The notes beneath the pieces were generated by a model. That model was not told the origin of the DNA. It did not search any database and was given only the letters and a program-made list of their open reading frames with translations. A stretch of DNA of 64,000 nucleotides from Flaccisagitta enflata (lineage: Eukaryota > Chaetognatha > Sagittoidea > Aphragmophora), in the NCBI GenBank assembly GCA_965153355.1, contig OZ231126.1:71982001-72046000 (forward strand), written 5' to 3'. Both the position numbers and the translations under genes were made by a program. This document shows positions 1 through 14,245 of this stretch, in pieces; the first letter of the stretch is position 1; the number at the start of each line of letters is the position of its first letter.

Positions 1-312
1 ATCATTTTAAGTCATTTTAAATTATTTTAGGTCATTTTAAGTCATCCTTAGTCATTCTGGGTCACTGTAAGTCATTCTGAGTCACTTTAAGTCATTCCAA
101 GTCCATAACGCTTAGATTTTTTTGCCGTTTTACATCGTTGTACGTCTGGTTAAGATCTGGTTTAAGTCTGGTTTTTTGTCTGGTTTAAGTCTGGTTCAAG
201 TCTGGTTTAAGTCTGGTTTAAGTCTGGATTAAGCCAATAAAGTGATACAAGAAGGAGTCAGGTCAATTCAGTTATCTTTGTCTCGCACGCGACTTATAGG
301 TGTTGGCCTTGT
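1..312 (-). mobile_element. Family A subtype D element, cut by window start
   Basis: Reverse copy. The right edge carries GCACGCGACTTATAGG followed by GGCCTTGT, the reverse complement of the 5' end shared by all family A/D copies. The interior is a degenerate 10-bp tandem repeat of the type AAGTCATTTT, followed by AAGTCTGGTTT-like repeats (about 140-235). The 3' hairpin end is not in the window. No coding potential. Confidence 0.6.
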
Positions 313-376
313 TGCTCTGTAAACGCGTTTCATAGGAACAAACGCGATTTTGGTCGGCACTATAAACACGCCCTGA
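313..376 (+). mobile_element. Family E fragment (3' end)
   Basis: Matches the 3' end of the other E copies: an AACGCGTTTCATAGGAA segment followed by CACTATAAACACGCCC. It abuts the D copy directly, suggesting D inserted into an E element. The 5' part is missing. Confidence 0.45.
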
Positions 377-1844
377 GTTTTGTGCCCTTCCAAATTGCTC
401 AAAAAAAAAATCCTCTGTGGCTAAAAACTTTCCATCACTTCCATTTGCCATGATTGTCATCACCTTTCTTATTCTCTTACTCAAATAACCTTTTAGGTCT
501 TCTCAGCTCAACCTTGAATATCCTCCATCTCCACACTCGCAGCCAACGCTGCGTCAATCCAAAGTTCTCGAGTGGCTACAAACATTCCCTCACTTCCATA
601 TGGCTCTCTCTTTCTCTGACTCCCTATATAGCCTTCTCCTCCCATTCAAGTCTTCCGCGCTCAACCTCCCGCTCCTCCCTCTCCACACCCGCTGCCAGTT
701 TTGCGCCCACCCATATAAACTTCCTCCGTGAATTAAAACTTTCCCCCATTTCCATTACCGTATGCCATATGCCATCATCTTCCTTCTTCTCCCCCCCCCC
801 CCCCATCTTGCCCTTTAAGCAGATAGGGTGATGTCAAGCGATTTTCTGAGGGGAAAGAGGGTAAGTTCTCATATTACAGAGGGTAAGTTCTCATGTTGCA
901 GTTGCCAATTTCCCCGTTTCTTGGAGGGGAAATGGAATATCAGAGCGGCGATCAAAGAGGAGTCACCTTTCCATCAAAAAAAAAAAAAAAAAAAAAGTGC
1001 CGGTTTCTCTCATCGCCTCTTTAACCTCGACTCGGTAACCAAGACACGCGCTATTTGGCGCTGGTAGGGGGGGGGGCAGACAGACACGTGAGCTGACATT
1101 TACAGATACGTAGACAGTTAAAAAGGTTGTCAGAGATAAGACAGGTGTGCAATATCCGTATCGCTTAAATCATAATAATTTCAGATTTTTGTCTGCACCT
1201 CATTTTGCCAGTTTTACTTTCCAGCAAAAGTCATGAGAATTTGCTAATTTTTCATGACACATGACAAGTACACTTATAGTTTGCCTTGTTGAGTAGAATT
1301 TTAACAGGGTCCCTTCAATGACTTCAAAAAGTTACAGTAAAAAGTTTATGTCAAAAGGCAACCAATTTTTTTTCGTTTTTGAAAATCAAAAACTCTTTTT
1401 TGGTCCATTTACTTTTATTCTAGGAAGCAACTTAGAAGTAACTAAAACAGACACCACTCAAAATTGACTACTCCTTTCTCATCATCTCAGCTCAGCGTAG
1501 TTCCTAATTGAGTGAATTTGCCGAGCGAATCCATGATAAAGCTGTAAAGAAAGTCATTCCAGCACAATGGACTAAATGACAAATTAATTCAGAGTTGGAT
1601 TAACGTCGCAGTTAATCCCCGTTCCAACCAAACTACGATCACGGCCGTGCCATTCAGAGTATGCTCATAGAATGAAAACCTGGATTCCTAGGCTGTTACT
1701 AGAACTTGAAGTAGTTAACTTTTTCTAGTCAAAATTTTGGAAATCCCGTAATCAACAAATCGAAATCAAGTAGTAAACTAATTGACTTATTTTTGGGTGC
1801 AAAAAGACAAAAATCAACTATTTCACTTAAAATATAAAGTATTT
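377..1844. other. Gene-free stretch, no element recognised
   Basis: Pyrimidine-rich from about 620 to 815 with a C-run near 790-804, an A-run near 977-997 and a G-run near 1068-1076. Short open frames here are low-complexity and show no domain or splice context. Nothing else supported. Confidence 0.4.
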
Positions 1845-2831
1845 AATAGTCGCAAAAGCGTTACATGGTCAGCGGTACCCGATGCCCCTAAGTTAGTGTA
1901 TGTGGGAATGAGATTATGAGAGGGGCAGCGGCCCCGGAGGGGCCGATGACCTATGATTCCACATAGGACAATTTTCTCCGGTTTGAAAAGCTAGGTTAGG
2001 AGGGCTGAGAGGCCTGATTTTGGGTCTGAAAGGTCTGATTTAGGGTCTGAAAGGTCTGATTTAGGGTCTGAAAGGGACTGATTTGAGAGCTTAGGGGTCT
2101 GAAAGGGCCTGGTTTGGGGTCTGGGAGGCCTGATTTGGGGTCCAACAGGCCTGATATGGATCTGAGAGGCCTGATTTGGTTCTGAGAGGCCTGATTTGGG
2201 GTCTCAGCGGTCTGATTTGGGGTCTGAAAGGGCCTGATTTAGGGTCTGAGATGCTTGATTTGGGGTCTGAAATGCTTAATTTTGGGTCTGAGAGGCCTAA
2301 TTTGGGGTCTGAGAGGCCTGATTTGGGATCTATGAGGCCTGATTTAGGGTCTGGAAATCCTTTTTTGGGCAGCGGCCCCGAAGGGGCCGATGACCTATGC
2401 TTTCACATATGCATAAATTTCTCCTTCTCCTCTTTCTCCTTCTTCGTACCCCCCCCTCAGATTCTAGGCCCATATCTCAGCCTCAAGACCCAAATCCCAG
2501 CCTAGAGGCTCAAATCTCAGCCTGGAGGCTCAAATTCCAGCCTGGAGGCTCAAATTCCAGCCTCAAGGCTCAAATTCAAACCTCGAGGCTCAAATTCCAG
2601 CCTCAATTCCCAGCTTCAAGGCTCAAATTCCAGCCTGGAGGCTCAAATCCCAGTCTTGAGGCTCAAATCCCAGCCTTGAGGCTCAAATCCCAGCCTCTAG
2701 GCTCATATCTCAGCCTTGAGGCTCAAATCCCCCCTTGAGGCTCAAATCCCGGCCTTGAGGCTAAAATCTAAGTCCTGAGGCTCAAATCCCAGTCTCGAGG
2801 CTCAAATCCCAGCCTCAAGGCTAGTGATGTG

Positions 2832-3070
2832 GAAGCGGAAGCGGAAGCGGAAGCGGAAGCGGAAGCGGGTGGAAGCGGTACTTTATCAGTGGAAGCGGAA
2901 GCGGAAGCGGAAGCGGTTTTCAAAATCTTGGTGGAAGCGGAAGCGGAAGCGGAAGCGGTTTTCAGAATCTTGATGGAAGCGGAAGCGGAAGCGGAAGCGG
3001 AAATTAGAAATCTAATGGAAGCGGAAGCGGAAGCGGAAGCGGATATAGTGGAAGCGGAAGCGGAAGCGGT
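2832..3070 (+). repeat. GGAAGC hexamer array with about 60-bp higher-order period
   Basis: Blocks of four to five GGAAGC units are separated by a spacer of the form GGTTTTCAAAATCTTGGT or a relative, repeated about five times. It begins inside the terminal inverted repeat of the hAT-like element, so the TIR itself seems to have been expanded. Confidence 0.85.
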
Positions 3071-3395
3071 AAAAGCTTCTGCTTCCACTCATGAATATCA
3101 CTATTACTATTGGGTTTATAATATTGGGTTTAGAATATTCGTGTGCATTAAATTTTCCCAATATATAAAAATAATTTTATAATTTTTATAGTACAATACA
3201 ATACAATATTAAAGAAAACAGTAAGGAAGATAATCAAGGGAGAGTAAAACATATGAGAGAAAATTGTAATTAGATGAATAGGAGAAAGAAGAATATTCAA
3301 GAATGTGAGAGAGAACAGAATAAGTAGAAAAAGTGAGAAATGAAAAAGAAGAGGAAGATAAGGATTATATTAAAGTAAGAGAGGGTGAAAAATAA

Positions 3396-4150
<755 letters not shown>

Positions 4151-4704
4151 ATGAGAGAGAGAGAAAGGAAAAAAAATAAACAAACACAGCCAAAAAATCA
4201 GATAATAACAAGAAGAAAAATGAAGTTTTTATCAAACAAAAAAAATAGAAATATTTATTTGCAGCATTTATCTAATCAAATTAAAAAGAATATTACAACC
4301 TTTAAATCATTATAAATACTTAGTTTATCATTAACAAAGCCGTATACACTCCCTGTCAGTCGAGGATAGGTGGGCATGGGCAGTTTTGAAAAAAACTTTT
4401 TACAATTTGAATATGATTTGACCAACCAGCCAGTTCTATAGTCCCATGTCCGCGACTGAAAATCTATTTAAATATTGTGTAATGCATAATATAAAATTAA
4501 AATGTATTGTATGCAATTTCTACATGTATTGTATTAGTATTGCATTGTGTTGTCGAAATATAAAAAATTATTGTTTTAGTATTATATAGTTGACAGAAAT
4601 GCTGAATTTATTATTTTTATAATATATTTTATATTTGTTACTTTTTCTGTCTGCCTAACAGTTATGCTCATCTCTTGGTTGATAAATTAACCTTTTTAAT
4701 TATA

Positions 4705-5015
4705 CAGGGGTGTATATAATTGAGTTGCTTTTGATTTTTTTCCCCCCCTGCCTTTGATTTTCTTCCCCACGTCGCGTTGTAATATCTATCATTTTCTTCC
4801 ACATAAGGCACTGAAACAGTGTAGTTAAGGTTTAAATAATGTTAAATTGTGTTTTACTAATCAGTATTTATGATTTGGTACTGCCAAAAGTTATATTTTC
4901 CCCCAATTTTCTTTTTTTCTCTTTTTTCCCCCTTTGATTTCCTTCCCCATCACCAAACCCTTTGATTTTCCCCCCCCCCCACCAGGGGGGGGAAACTCAA
5001 TTATATACAGGCCTG
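4705..5015. mobile_element. Tc1/mariner-like MITE, 311 bp
   Basis: Terminal inverted repeats of about 22 bp start CAGGGGTGTATATAATTGAG on the left and CAGGCCTGTATATAATTGAG on the reversed right end. Both ends are flanked by TA (4703-4704, 5016-5017), the Tc1/mariner target. The interior is C/T-rich and non-coding. It lies inside the hAT-like element. Confidence 0.65.
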
Positions 5016-5311
5016 TAATAATAATAAATCAAAATTTGACTTTTTTCTAAAAATAACTGATTATTTTAAAGTTTTTTTTGATAGTGATACTTACAGTATT
5101 GTACCAAAAATATAATTGATTCATTCAAAATAGTTTAAAATAAAACATAAAGGAAAAGGTAGCCTTTCTTACATTAATACATTGTAACGTATCATAATTA
5201 TACATTTCTATTACAAAAATGCTTATTTTTATTATTCAGGATTCTTGTGTCTGTTGAAATGGAAATTCTTTTATATTTGAAGATTAAAATCAGATGTTAT
5301 AGGGTTCATTT

Positions 5312-5527
5312 AGCGGAAGCGGAAGTGGGAGCGGAAGCGGAAGCGGAAGCGGAAGCGGAAGCGGAAGCAGAAATAATTTATAAAATGGAAGCGGAAGCGG
5401 AAGCGAAAAAAATTATTTAAATGGAAGCGGAAGCGGAAGCGGAAGCGGAAAAAAATTTTTAAATGGAAGCGGAAGCGGAAGCGGAAGTGAAAAAATATTT
5501 TGAAATGGAAGCGGAAGCGGAAGCGGT
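5312..5527 (+). repeat. GGAAGC hexamer array at the right end of the hAT-like element
   Basis: Same hexamer and same + strand orientation as the left array, with AT-rich spacers of the type AAAAATTATTTAAAT every 4-6 units. Because both arrays have the same orientation, they are not simply extended inverted termini. Confidence 0.8.
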
Positions 5528-5928
5528 TCAAAAATTTGGCGCTTCCACATCACTACTCAAGGCCCTAATTCCAGCCTTGAGGCTCAAATAAAAACAGCAT
5601 AGGTCATCCGCCCCTTCGGGGCCGCTGCCCCTCTAACCACCTCACACCCACATAAACTCACATAGGGGCAACGGGTACCGCTGACCATCTAACGCTTTTG
5701 CGACTATTGGGGTCTGAGAGGCCTGATTTGGGGTCAGAAAGGTCTGTTTTGGGGTCTGAAAGGCCTGATTTGGTGTCTGAGAGGCCTGATTTGGGTTCAA
5801 AAGGGCTTCATTTGCAGTCTGGGAGGCTTGTTTTGAGGCGGGGGGGGGGACGTACGGACGGAAACTGGAGAAAATTGCCCTATGTGGAATCATAGGTCAT
5901 CGGCCCCTCCGGGGCCGCTGCCCAAAAA

Positions 5929-6998
5929 ACAAGGCCGGATACACGGCTACCCCAGTTGCGTGCGGGTGGGCAGGAGCAGTGCAGGAAAAGGTCAACAGAT
6001 CATTTGGGCAGGAGCAGTAGGCTCAAAAAGCTCAAAAGCGCTGAATAAGTAATAGCAGCCCAAAGGCAGTAAGTGGTCAGCGGTACCCGTGCCCTGCTTG
6101 AGCAGTATGTGATTTATGTTGAGGGGGAGCAGGGCAGCGGCCCCGAAGGGGACGAAGTCCTGTAGAACACAGGGGGAATCTGTCCGTCCGTCCATCCGTC
6201 TGACTTCCTTCTGTTCAGGATGCCAGGTTATTCAAACTCTCATTGAATAAGGTGGAGAGATGATAAAATGCAGTATTTGGAGAACGGTACCCATGCCCTT
6301 CATGAGTAGTTTGTAGATTAAGTCAAGAAGGGAGCAGGCCAGGATCCTGGTCTCTAGGGCCAACATTTGGTCTCAGAGACCAATTTCTCGGACTCAGAGG
6401 CCAGGATTTGAGTCTCTAAGGCCAGGATTTGGGTCTCTGAGACTAGGATTTAGGTCATAGAGGCCAGAATCTGGGTCCCAGAGGCCAGAATCTGGGTCTC
6501 TGATGCTAGAATTTGGGTTTTAGAAGCCAGAATCTAAGTACCAGAAGCCAAAATCTAGGTCCAAGGGGCTAAAATGATAGAATTCAGACCAGAATTCAGG
6601 TTTTCTAGCCAGATAAGGACCATTTTGCTTGGATTTGGGCTATTTTGCTTGGATTTGAGCCATAAAGTTTAGATTTGGGCCCCAAAGGAGACAAAGCCCT
6701 GAGGATGGAGCTGGGGGGGGGACGTACGTGCGGACGGACGGACGGACAGATTCCCCCTGTGTTCTACAAGACTTCGGATTTGAGCCATACAGTTTAGATT
6801 TGGGCCCCAAAGGAGACAAAGCCCTGAGGATGGAGCTGGGGGGGGACGTACGTACGGACGGACGGACGGACAGATTCCCCCTGTGTTCTTCAGGACTTCG
6901 TCCCCTTTGGGGCCGCTGCCCAAAAAGGGGACCAACCGACCGACCGACCGACGGACCGACATAACGGGGTGTAGAGTCGCGTAGCACGCGACTAAAAA
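5929..6998 (+). mobile_element. A+B composite element, near full length
   Basis: The 5' end is ACAAGGCCGGATACACGGC, then AGTTGCGTGCGGG. B begins at AATAGCAGCCC (about 6050), with a TGCCCTGCT...AGCAGGGCA stem and the arm GGCCCCGAAGGGGAC. The cargo is units of the type AGGCCAGGATTTGGGTCTCTG. B ends GGGGCCGCTGCCC (about 6922), then A resumes with AAAAAGGGGACC, GACC repeats, GCGGGGTGTAG and the terminal hairpin AGTCGCGTAGCACGCGACT. About 118 bp at the cargo end is duplicated in tandem (about 6660-6778 and 6779-6900). Confidence 0.75.
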
Positions 6999-7747
6999 AT
7001 TCATGATGATTCGCTAGGGATAGAATTTCTTTTAAATTGACACAGAAAAACATGACATCCGGCTTCTATTTAACGTCTCAACTAGGAAGTATGTTAACAA
7101 AAATCATTTTGATGCATAAAGAATACATATAAATGCCAAAAGTCATTAACTGAATGTATATGTTACTAAAATGTTTTGTAGAATGACTAGAAAGATTGAA
7201 TGGGGTTTGGAAATATTTTCAATATTATATAATTGTTCCCATATCAAACTCAACAAAAAGTGGAGTATAGTCGATCATTGAGGGTAATGAGAATTCCTTT
7301 TTTGCGCCCTTTTATCCCTTCTTTTTCCCCCTAAATGTCTTGGAAAATGTTTCCTTAAGATACATAATCTTCCCCCAACCAGCACCCAATTTTAATCAGC
7401 GCAAAATGCGCCACTGTGTAAGGTATCTATTTTCAGAGAAATTTCAATAAAAATTGATAATTTTTTGCCTATGCGTTTCATGCTTGATGCTTTTCAGGGC
7501 GGTGGTGCGCATCCAAATTGTCCAACGCCGATTTTATATGCAAGTACCAACAACTAGCTACCTTGAGTCCAATTCTTATGCAGCTGAGTGCAAATCTTCT
7601 ATGCTTTAAGGGCCCTCAATGGTGTGACGTTAAATAGTAACAAATGAATTGGCTTTCGCTCCATACGCGTACGTACCGTTATGATGATTTGTCGTTTGGT
7701 AGTTGGTTGAGACTGGATTAGGAGCACTCTGAGAGGGATGATGAAAA
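6999..7747. other. Unassigned intergenic DNA
   Basis: AT-rich unique-looking sequence. No frame, RNA gene or repeat end is recognised. Confidence 0.4.
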
Positions 7748-8068
<321 letters not shown>

Positions 8069-8283
8069 GGATTTTTTTCGAAACGGGGAGTTGATTTAAT
8101 CAATGAGAAATTGGGAAAATAGTCTCTGATGAACTGCCTCATGCCTCACCATGTATACACAAACCAAAAAACTTTTCATACACTCTCTGACAGTTTGTCT
8201 CTCTTTCCGCCTGTCCATCTTTTTGTCACTCTCAATAACTTTCTTTTTGCCATTTCACCGTCTGGATGTAGGACTCCCTGTCT

Positions 8284-8284
8284 G

Positions 8285-8345
<61 letters not shown>
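8284..8345 (-). repeat. (CT)n microsatellite, opposite orientation
   Basis: Pure pyrimidine run of about 60 bp on the + strand. It is one of only two (GA)n arrays in the window with the purines on the minus strand. Confidence 0.95.
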
Positions 8346-8348
<3 letters not shown>

Positions 8349-8705
8349 TTCTTGGTTTCACTTCACACTTTTCAACTCACATTATCCGTGATTTTCTCAG
8401 AATATCCATTCCCATTAGGAGATATTCCTACAAATCCTGTTGTAGTTGTTGAGGTTGTTGTCATCGTTGTTGCGGAAGGGATTTGGGCTCCGCTCGAATA
8501 AATTCCACCATCATTATCTGAAAAATCAAGCAGGGTGTAGAGTGTGTTACAATGGGTCTCCAGGGAAAAAATGGGTCACCCACTTTTTTCGATTGTTGGC
8601 AAAATTGATAATGAAGAAATGAACCTTTGCTTTGAGGCAGAATAAAGAGGGTGTCATATTCTGACTCATCACCACTTTGGTCTTTATCAGGTTGAGAAAC
8701 AGAAA

Positions 8706-9183
8706 GAGAGGAAGCAAAAACCAAAAAACAAAAAACAAAAACCAAAAAACCAAAAAACCAAAAAACCAAAAAACCAAAAAACCAAAAAACCAAAAAACCA
8801 AAAAACAAAAAAAAAAAAAAAAAAAAAACAAAAACAAAAAAAAAAAAAAAAACAAAAAAACAAAAAAAAAAAACAAAAAACAAAAACAAAAACAAAAACA
8901 AAAACAAAAACAAAAACAAAAACAAAAACAAAAACAAAAACAAAAACAAAAACAAAAACAAAAACAAAAACAAAAACAAAAACAAAAAAGAAACAAAAAA
9001 AAACAACAAAAAACAAACAACAAAAAACAAAAAACAAAAAGCAAAAACAAAAAATATAAAAGAAAAAAAGAAAAGAGAAAAAGAAGAAAAGAAGAAAAAA
9101 AAAAGAAAGAAGGAAAAAGAAAAAGAAGGAAAAAGAAAAAGAAAAAGAAAAAAAGAATAAACAAAAACAAAAAAAAAAAAAAC
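8706..9183 (+). repeat. A-rich array of CAAAAA and CCAAAAAA units
   Basis: Block structure: ACCAAAAA units (8720-8805), an A-run, a pure CAAAAA hexamer array (about 8872-8988), then A/G-rich units. No coding content. Confidence 0.9.
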
Positions 9184-9197
9184 TAAAGACAAAACAA

Positions 9198-9385
9198 ACA
9201 AGTGACGCGGGTTACAATATCGTGACGGGTGGGCAGGCATCCAACCCCCATCCTTGCCCCACACCCCACACGCACAAAACCATCTAAAACGCTCATTTTC
9301 GCAATTTGACTCGTAACCACGGACACTGGACGGACTAGACTGATGGGCAAAGCCTCTTATAGAGTTGCATGCGCGCAACTAAAAA
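9198..9385 (+). mobile_element. Family A variant (GTGACG subtype) inside A-rich DNA
   Basis: Starts ACAAGTGACGCGGGTTAC, followed by GGGTGGGCAGG as in other A copies. It ends CCTCTTATAGAGTTGCATGCGCGCAACT plus AAAAA. The 3' hairpin pairs AGTTGC with GCAACT, a different stem from the usual AGTCGCG. A-rich arrays lie on both sides. Confidence 0.65.
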
Positions 9386-10535
9386 GAAAAATTAGAAATA
9401 CAAAAACAAACAAACAAACAAACAAACAATAAACAAAAAAGAAAAAAAAGAAAAACAAAAGACAAAAGACAAAAGACAAAAAAAAAACAAAAACAAGACA
9501 AACACAAAACAAAGAAAAAACAAAAAACAAAAAAACAAAAAACAAAAAACAAAAAACACAATACAAAAAAACAAAACAAAAAAAACAAAAACAAAAAACA
9601 AAAAAAAAAAAACAAAAACAAAAACAAAAAAAAACAAAAACAAAACAAAAACAAAAACAAAAACAAAAACAAAACAAAAACAAAACAAAAAAACAAAAAA
9701 AAAAAATAAAAAAAAACAAAAAAAAAACAAAACAAAAACAAAAACCAAAAACAAAAAAAAAAAAAACAAAAAGAAAAAAAACAAAACAAAAACAAAACAA
9801 AAACCAAACCCAAAAAAAAAAACCAAAACCAAAACCAAAACCAAAAACCAAAACAAAAAACAAAAGACAAAACAAAAGATAAAAACAAAAACAAAAAAGA
9901 AAAAACAAAAACAAAAACAAAAAAAAAAAACAAAAAACAAAAAAAAACAAAAACAAAAACAAAAACAAAAACAAAAACAAAAACAAAAAAAACAAAAACA
10001 AAAAAAAAACAACAAAGAAAAACAAAGAACAAAAACAAAACAAAGAAAAAAACAAAAAACAAAAACACACAAAACAAAAACAAAAAAACAAAAAAACAAA
10101 ACAAAAACAAAAACAAAAACAAAAAAAAAAAAACAAAACAAAACAAAAACAAAAGAACAAAAATGAAAACAAAAACAAAAACAAAAAAAAAAACAAAAAC
10201 AAAAACAAAAAAAACAAAAAACAAAACAAAAACAAAAAACAAAAAACAACTGAAAACCCAAAACCCAAAACCAAAAACCAAAACCAAAAACCAAAAACCA
10301 AGAACAAAAAACAAAAGACAAAAGACAAAAGACAAAAGACAAAAAACAAAAAACAAAAAAACAACAAAAAAACAACAAAGAAAAACAAAGAACAAAAAAC
10401 AAAAAAAAATACAAAAAAAAAAAAACAAAAACAAAAAACAAAAAAAACAAAAAAAAAACAAACAAAAAACAACAAAGAAAACAAAAAACAAAACAAAAAA
10501 TAAAAAATACAAAAAAAAAAAAAGGAAAGAAAAAA
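9386..10535 (+). repeat. A-rich array, about 1.15 kb
   Basis: Degenerate AAAAAC/AAACAAAA units with local blocks such as ACAAAAG (9450-9480, 10310-10340) and AACCAAAACCAAA (9820-9850). Continuous with the array on the other side of the A element, so the element probably sits inside one former array. Confidence 0.9.
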
Positions 10536-10721
10536 AGAACAATGATTTCGTTTTATTTCTAGAAAAAGAATAACTAATTAGTTTACTCACGCATGGAACC
10601 AGTGCACACGTGGAGCGTTAGTATTAAATATCGATAACGTCATAACGATGCTAAATCATCGCCTTATATAAAGAGCGCTCGCGTTTGCGAGTAAAAAATA
10701 TGCCGCGCCCATTAACTGTAC

Positions 10722-10868
10722 CGGAAATTCGATGATGAAGCTGTTGTTGCCGCTGCTGATGATGTTGCTGCATTTGTTGCAAATGGTGGAGATGCAGTTG
10801 AACTTCCTCTTCTTCGTCTCTCGAATCGACGGTGGACTCGGTGGCAACGCTGTCGTACAACGCCATAC
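10722..10868 (-). CDS. Candidate protein-coding exon, unrecognised protein
   Basis: On the minus strand a pyrimidine-rich tract ending CTTTCCCAG (AG at 10870-10869) precedes GT and an ATG at 10866. The frame is non-repetitive at first (ALYDSVATESTVDSRDEEEE) and then becomes rich in Gln and His. A GTACAG donor-like site follows at 10721. Open to a stop at 10651 without splicing. Glutamine/histidine-rich stretches occur in many transcription factors, but nothing identifies the family. It could be chance; no partner exon was found. Confidence 0.25.
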
Positions 10869-10939
10869 CTGGGAAAGAGATGAGAGAGAATGGTCAAAGA
10901 AACAGGGGAGAGAGCATATAAATGAAAATGGACAGGTTT

Positions 10940-11152
<213 letters not shown>

Positions 11153-11205
11153 AAGAGACAAAGAGAGTCGAACCAAGGAGAAGAGAAGGGCAAGGTGACG
11201 CACAA

Positions 11206-11262
11206 GTAATGACCAACCGACCGACATACCACGCGACTAACGCGACTAGAAATGAGCTGGTA
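11206..11262 (+). mobile_element. Family A 3'-end remnant
   Basis: GACCAACCGACCGACATACC followed by ACGCGACTAACGCGACTAG. This is the GACC-repeat plus CGCGACTAA end of family A, with the hairpin arm duplicated in direct orientation. No 5' part. Confidence 0.35.
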
Positions 11263-11740
11263 ATTATTCATTACGAAAGAGAAGATTGAGGACAAAGAAA
11301 TTTTGACGTTACCGAGGCTCGATAAACACACATTCAATACGTAACGGGCAAACAAGCTGAATTTTGTTTGGTTTGGTTCTGGAAAATAAAACCCCGCAGT
11401 ATTTGTCATGACGTGTTATGACGTCTGATGACACGAGATAACAACAAAACGTCACGACGCCAGTTAGAATGCGCAGCTCGCAAAACGCGCGGCTGCGTCA
11501 CGGCAACGTGGTTTATGCAAACTTTCAACTGATAATCAAAATACATGTTGTACTTGAGGTACTTGTAAGAATACCACGTGTGAACACAGTAAACACGGGC
11601 TCCCTGAGGATGTTGCTGATCACAATGTCTCGGCAGTGACAATGTCGTAGAATACCTATTTTAACGGCGGGTGATTTAGTGAATTATTGAATTGTATACA
11701 ATCGTCAAAAAGCATTCAAACCATTTTGAAGAACGACAGT

Positions 11741-12208
<468 letters not shown>

Positions 12209-13872
12209 CGAGCAAAGTAAATCCATAGCATGAGGAAAAAGAATGTTGAAGAACAAGATAATTGAACCTAAGCTAGAAACAACGTAGGAAGATGCGTGTC
12301 TTTTAAGAGTCGCATTCTTGAAATAGAATAGTTTGTGAGAAAACAAACGCCGACTATTCTTGCCCAAGAACCATAAAAGAAAAAAACGCCACTTCTAGCA
12401 TGTGTGCCGGAAGGAGGACGTCGGAAGAGCGGCCCCGGGGTGTTTCAGATCAGGGCTAAGGTCTCCGATGGGGCTGGCTGTAAAATTGGAGTTGTGGTAT
12501 AGTTAGGGGAAGGCACCGGGCATCATAGTTGGGCACCCAGAGGCCCCTACGAGTACCACCACCTCTGCAAAGGTTGAAAAAATGACCAAAAATAACCAAA
12601 AATGACAAAAATACTTAAAATTTTAAAAAATTGATTATTTTGGCAAATTAATCCAATTTTTTTCTCTGGTTCACATAGATGTAACTTATAGAAGTGGTCA
12701 AAGCCGAGAAATGGCCAGTGGATGGGATAGGGGGCTGTTAAGAACCCAAAAATGGCCAAAAAAAGACCTAAAAATGAACTGTTTTAAGCATGGTCAAAAA
12801 TTAATGAAAAATAATGAAAATTTTTCCTCCTCAGGGCAATTTTTCCACTCATATAGGCTGAGTGGAGTGCTAGGGGCTGATAACTGCGAGAAATTCGACC
12901 CTGGAATTAAAAACAGGCCCTGTAGAGATCAAAATAATGACCGAAAATGACCAAAATTGACATAAACACTTCAAAATTTAAAAGAATTGATTAATTAGGC
13001 AAATCAACCCGATTTTTTTTACTGGTTTATACAGTGGTAAGTTCTAGAAGTGATTTAGACCAATAAATGGCCAGTGGGAGCGTTTGGGGGACAATAAGAA
13101 CCAAAAAATAGCCAAAAAAGACCTGAAAATGCATTTTTCACACATTTTCAAAATCAAATGAAAAATAATGAATTTTTTTCCTCCTAATGGCAATTTTTCC
13201 ACTCATACAGGCTGAGTGGAGTGCAAGGGGCTGATAACTGCAAAAAATTCGACCCTGGCCCCGTAGAGGTTGAAATAATGACCAAAAATGACCAAAATTG
13301 ACAAAAACGCTTAAAGATTCAAAAAAATTGATTAATTAGGCAAATCAACCCAATTTTTTTACTTGTTCATACAGTGGTAAATTCTTGAAGTGATTTAGAC
13401 CAATAAATGGCCAGTGGGAGCGTTTGGGGGCCAATAAGAACCCAAAAATATCCAAAAAAGACCTGAAAATGCATATTTTACACATTTTCAAAATCAAATG
13501 AAAAATAATAAAATTTTTTCCTCCTAATGGCAATTTTTCCACTCATTTAGGCTGAGTGGAGTGCAAGGGGCTGATAACTGCAAAAAATTCGACCCAGGAA
13601 TCAAAAACAGGCCCTTTAGAGGTTGAAATAATGACCGAAAATGACCAAAATTGACAAAAACGCTTCAAAATTTTTTAAAAAATTGATTAATTAGGCAAAT
13701 CAACCCATTTTTTTAAACTGGTTCTTACAGTGGTAAGTTCTAGAAGTAGTTTAGACCATTACATGGCCAGTGGGAGCATTTGGGGGCCGATAAGAACCCA
13801 AAAAAGGCCCAAAAAGACCTGAAAATGCATTTTTTGCACATTTTCAAAATCAAATGAAAAATATTGAAATTT

Positions 13873-13992
13873 TTAAGAGGCTTTGTCTGTCCGTCCGTCC
13901 GTCCGTCCGTCCGTCCGTCCGTCCGTCCGTCCGTCCATTGGTCCGTCATGCTTGAGTTGAAAAGTGACTGGTGGCCGTATATCCGGCCTTGT
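13873..13992 (-). mobile_element. Family A fragment within a C monomer
   Basis: AAGAGGCTTTGTCTG, a pure (GTCC)n tract and GTATATCCGGCCTTGT at the right. The terminal hairpin is missing. By comparison with neighbouring monomers about 18 bp of C sequence is lost at the junction. Confidence 0.6.
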
Positions 13993-14245
13993 TCCACTCA
14001 TTTAGGCTGAGTGGAGTGCAAGGGTCTGTTAACTGCAAAAAATTCGACCCAGGCCCTGTAGAGGTTGAAATAATGACCAAAATTGACAAAAACGCTTCAA
14101 AATTTAAAAAAATTGCTTCACTAGGCAAATCAACCCCATTTTTTTTACTGGTTCATACAGTGGTATGTTCTTGAAGTGATTTAGACCAATAAATGGCCAG
14201 TGGGAGCGTTTGGGGAGCGATAAGAACCCAAAAATGGCCAAAATA

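Noticed and set aside
8461-10590. Phe/Leu/Val-rich minus-strand frames that look like membrane proteins
   Set aside because: They are translations of the A-rich arrays read in reverse; unit periodicity explains them fully.
12410-12440. Sequencing-adapter contamination suggested by CGGAAGAGC
   Set aside because: The match is short, and surrounding text recurs in the other arm of the C foldback at 17100-17142, so it is genomic.
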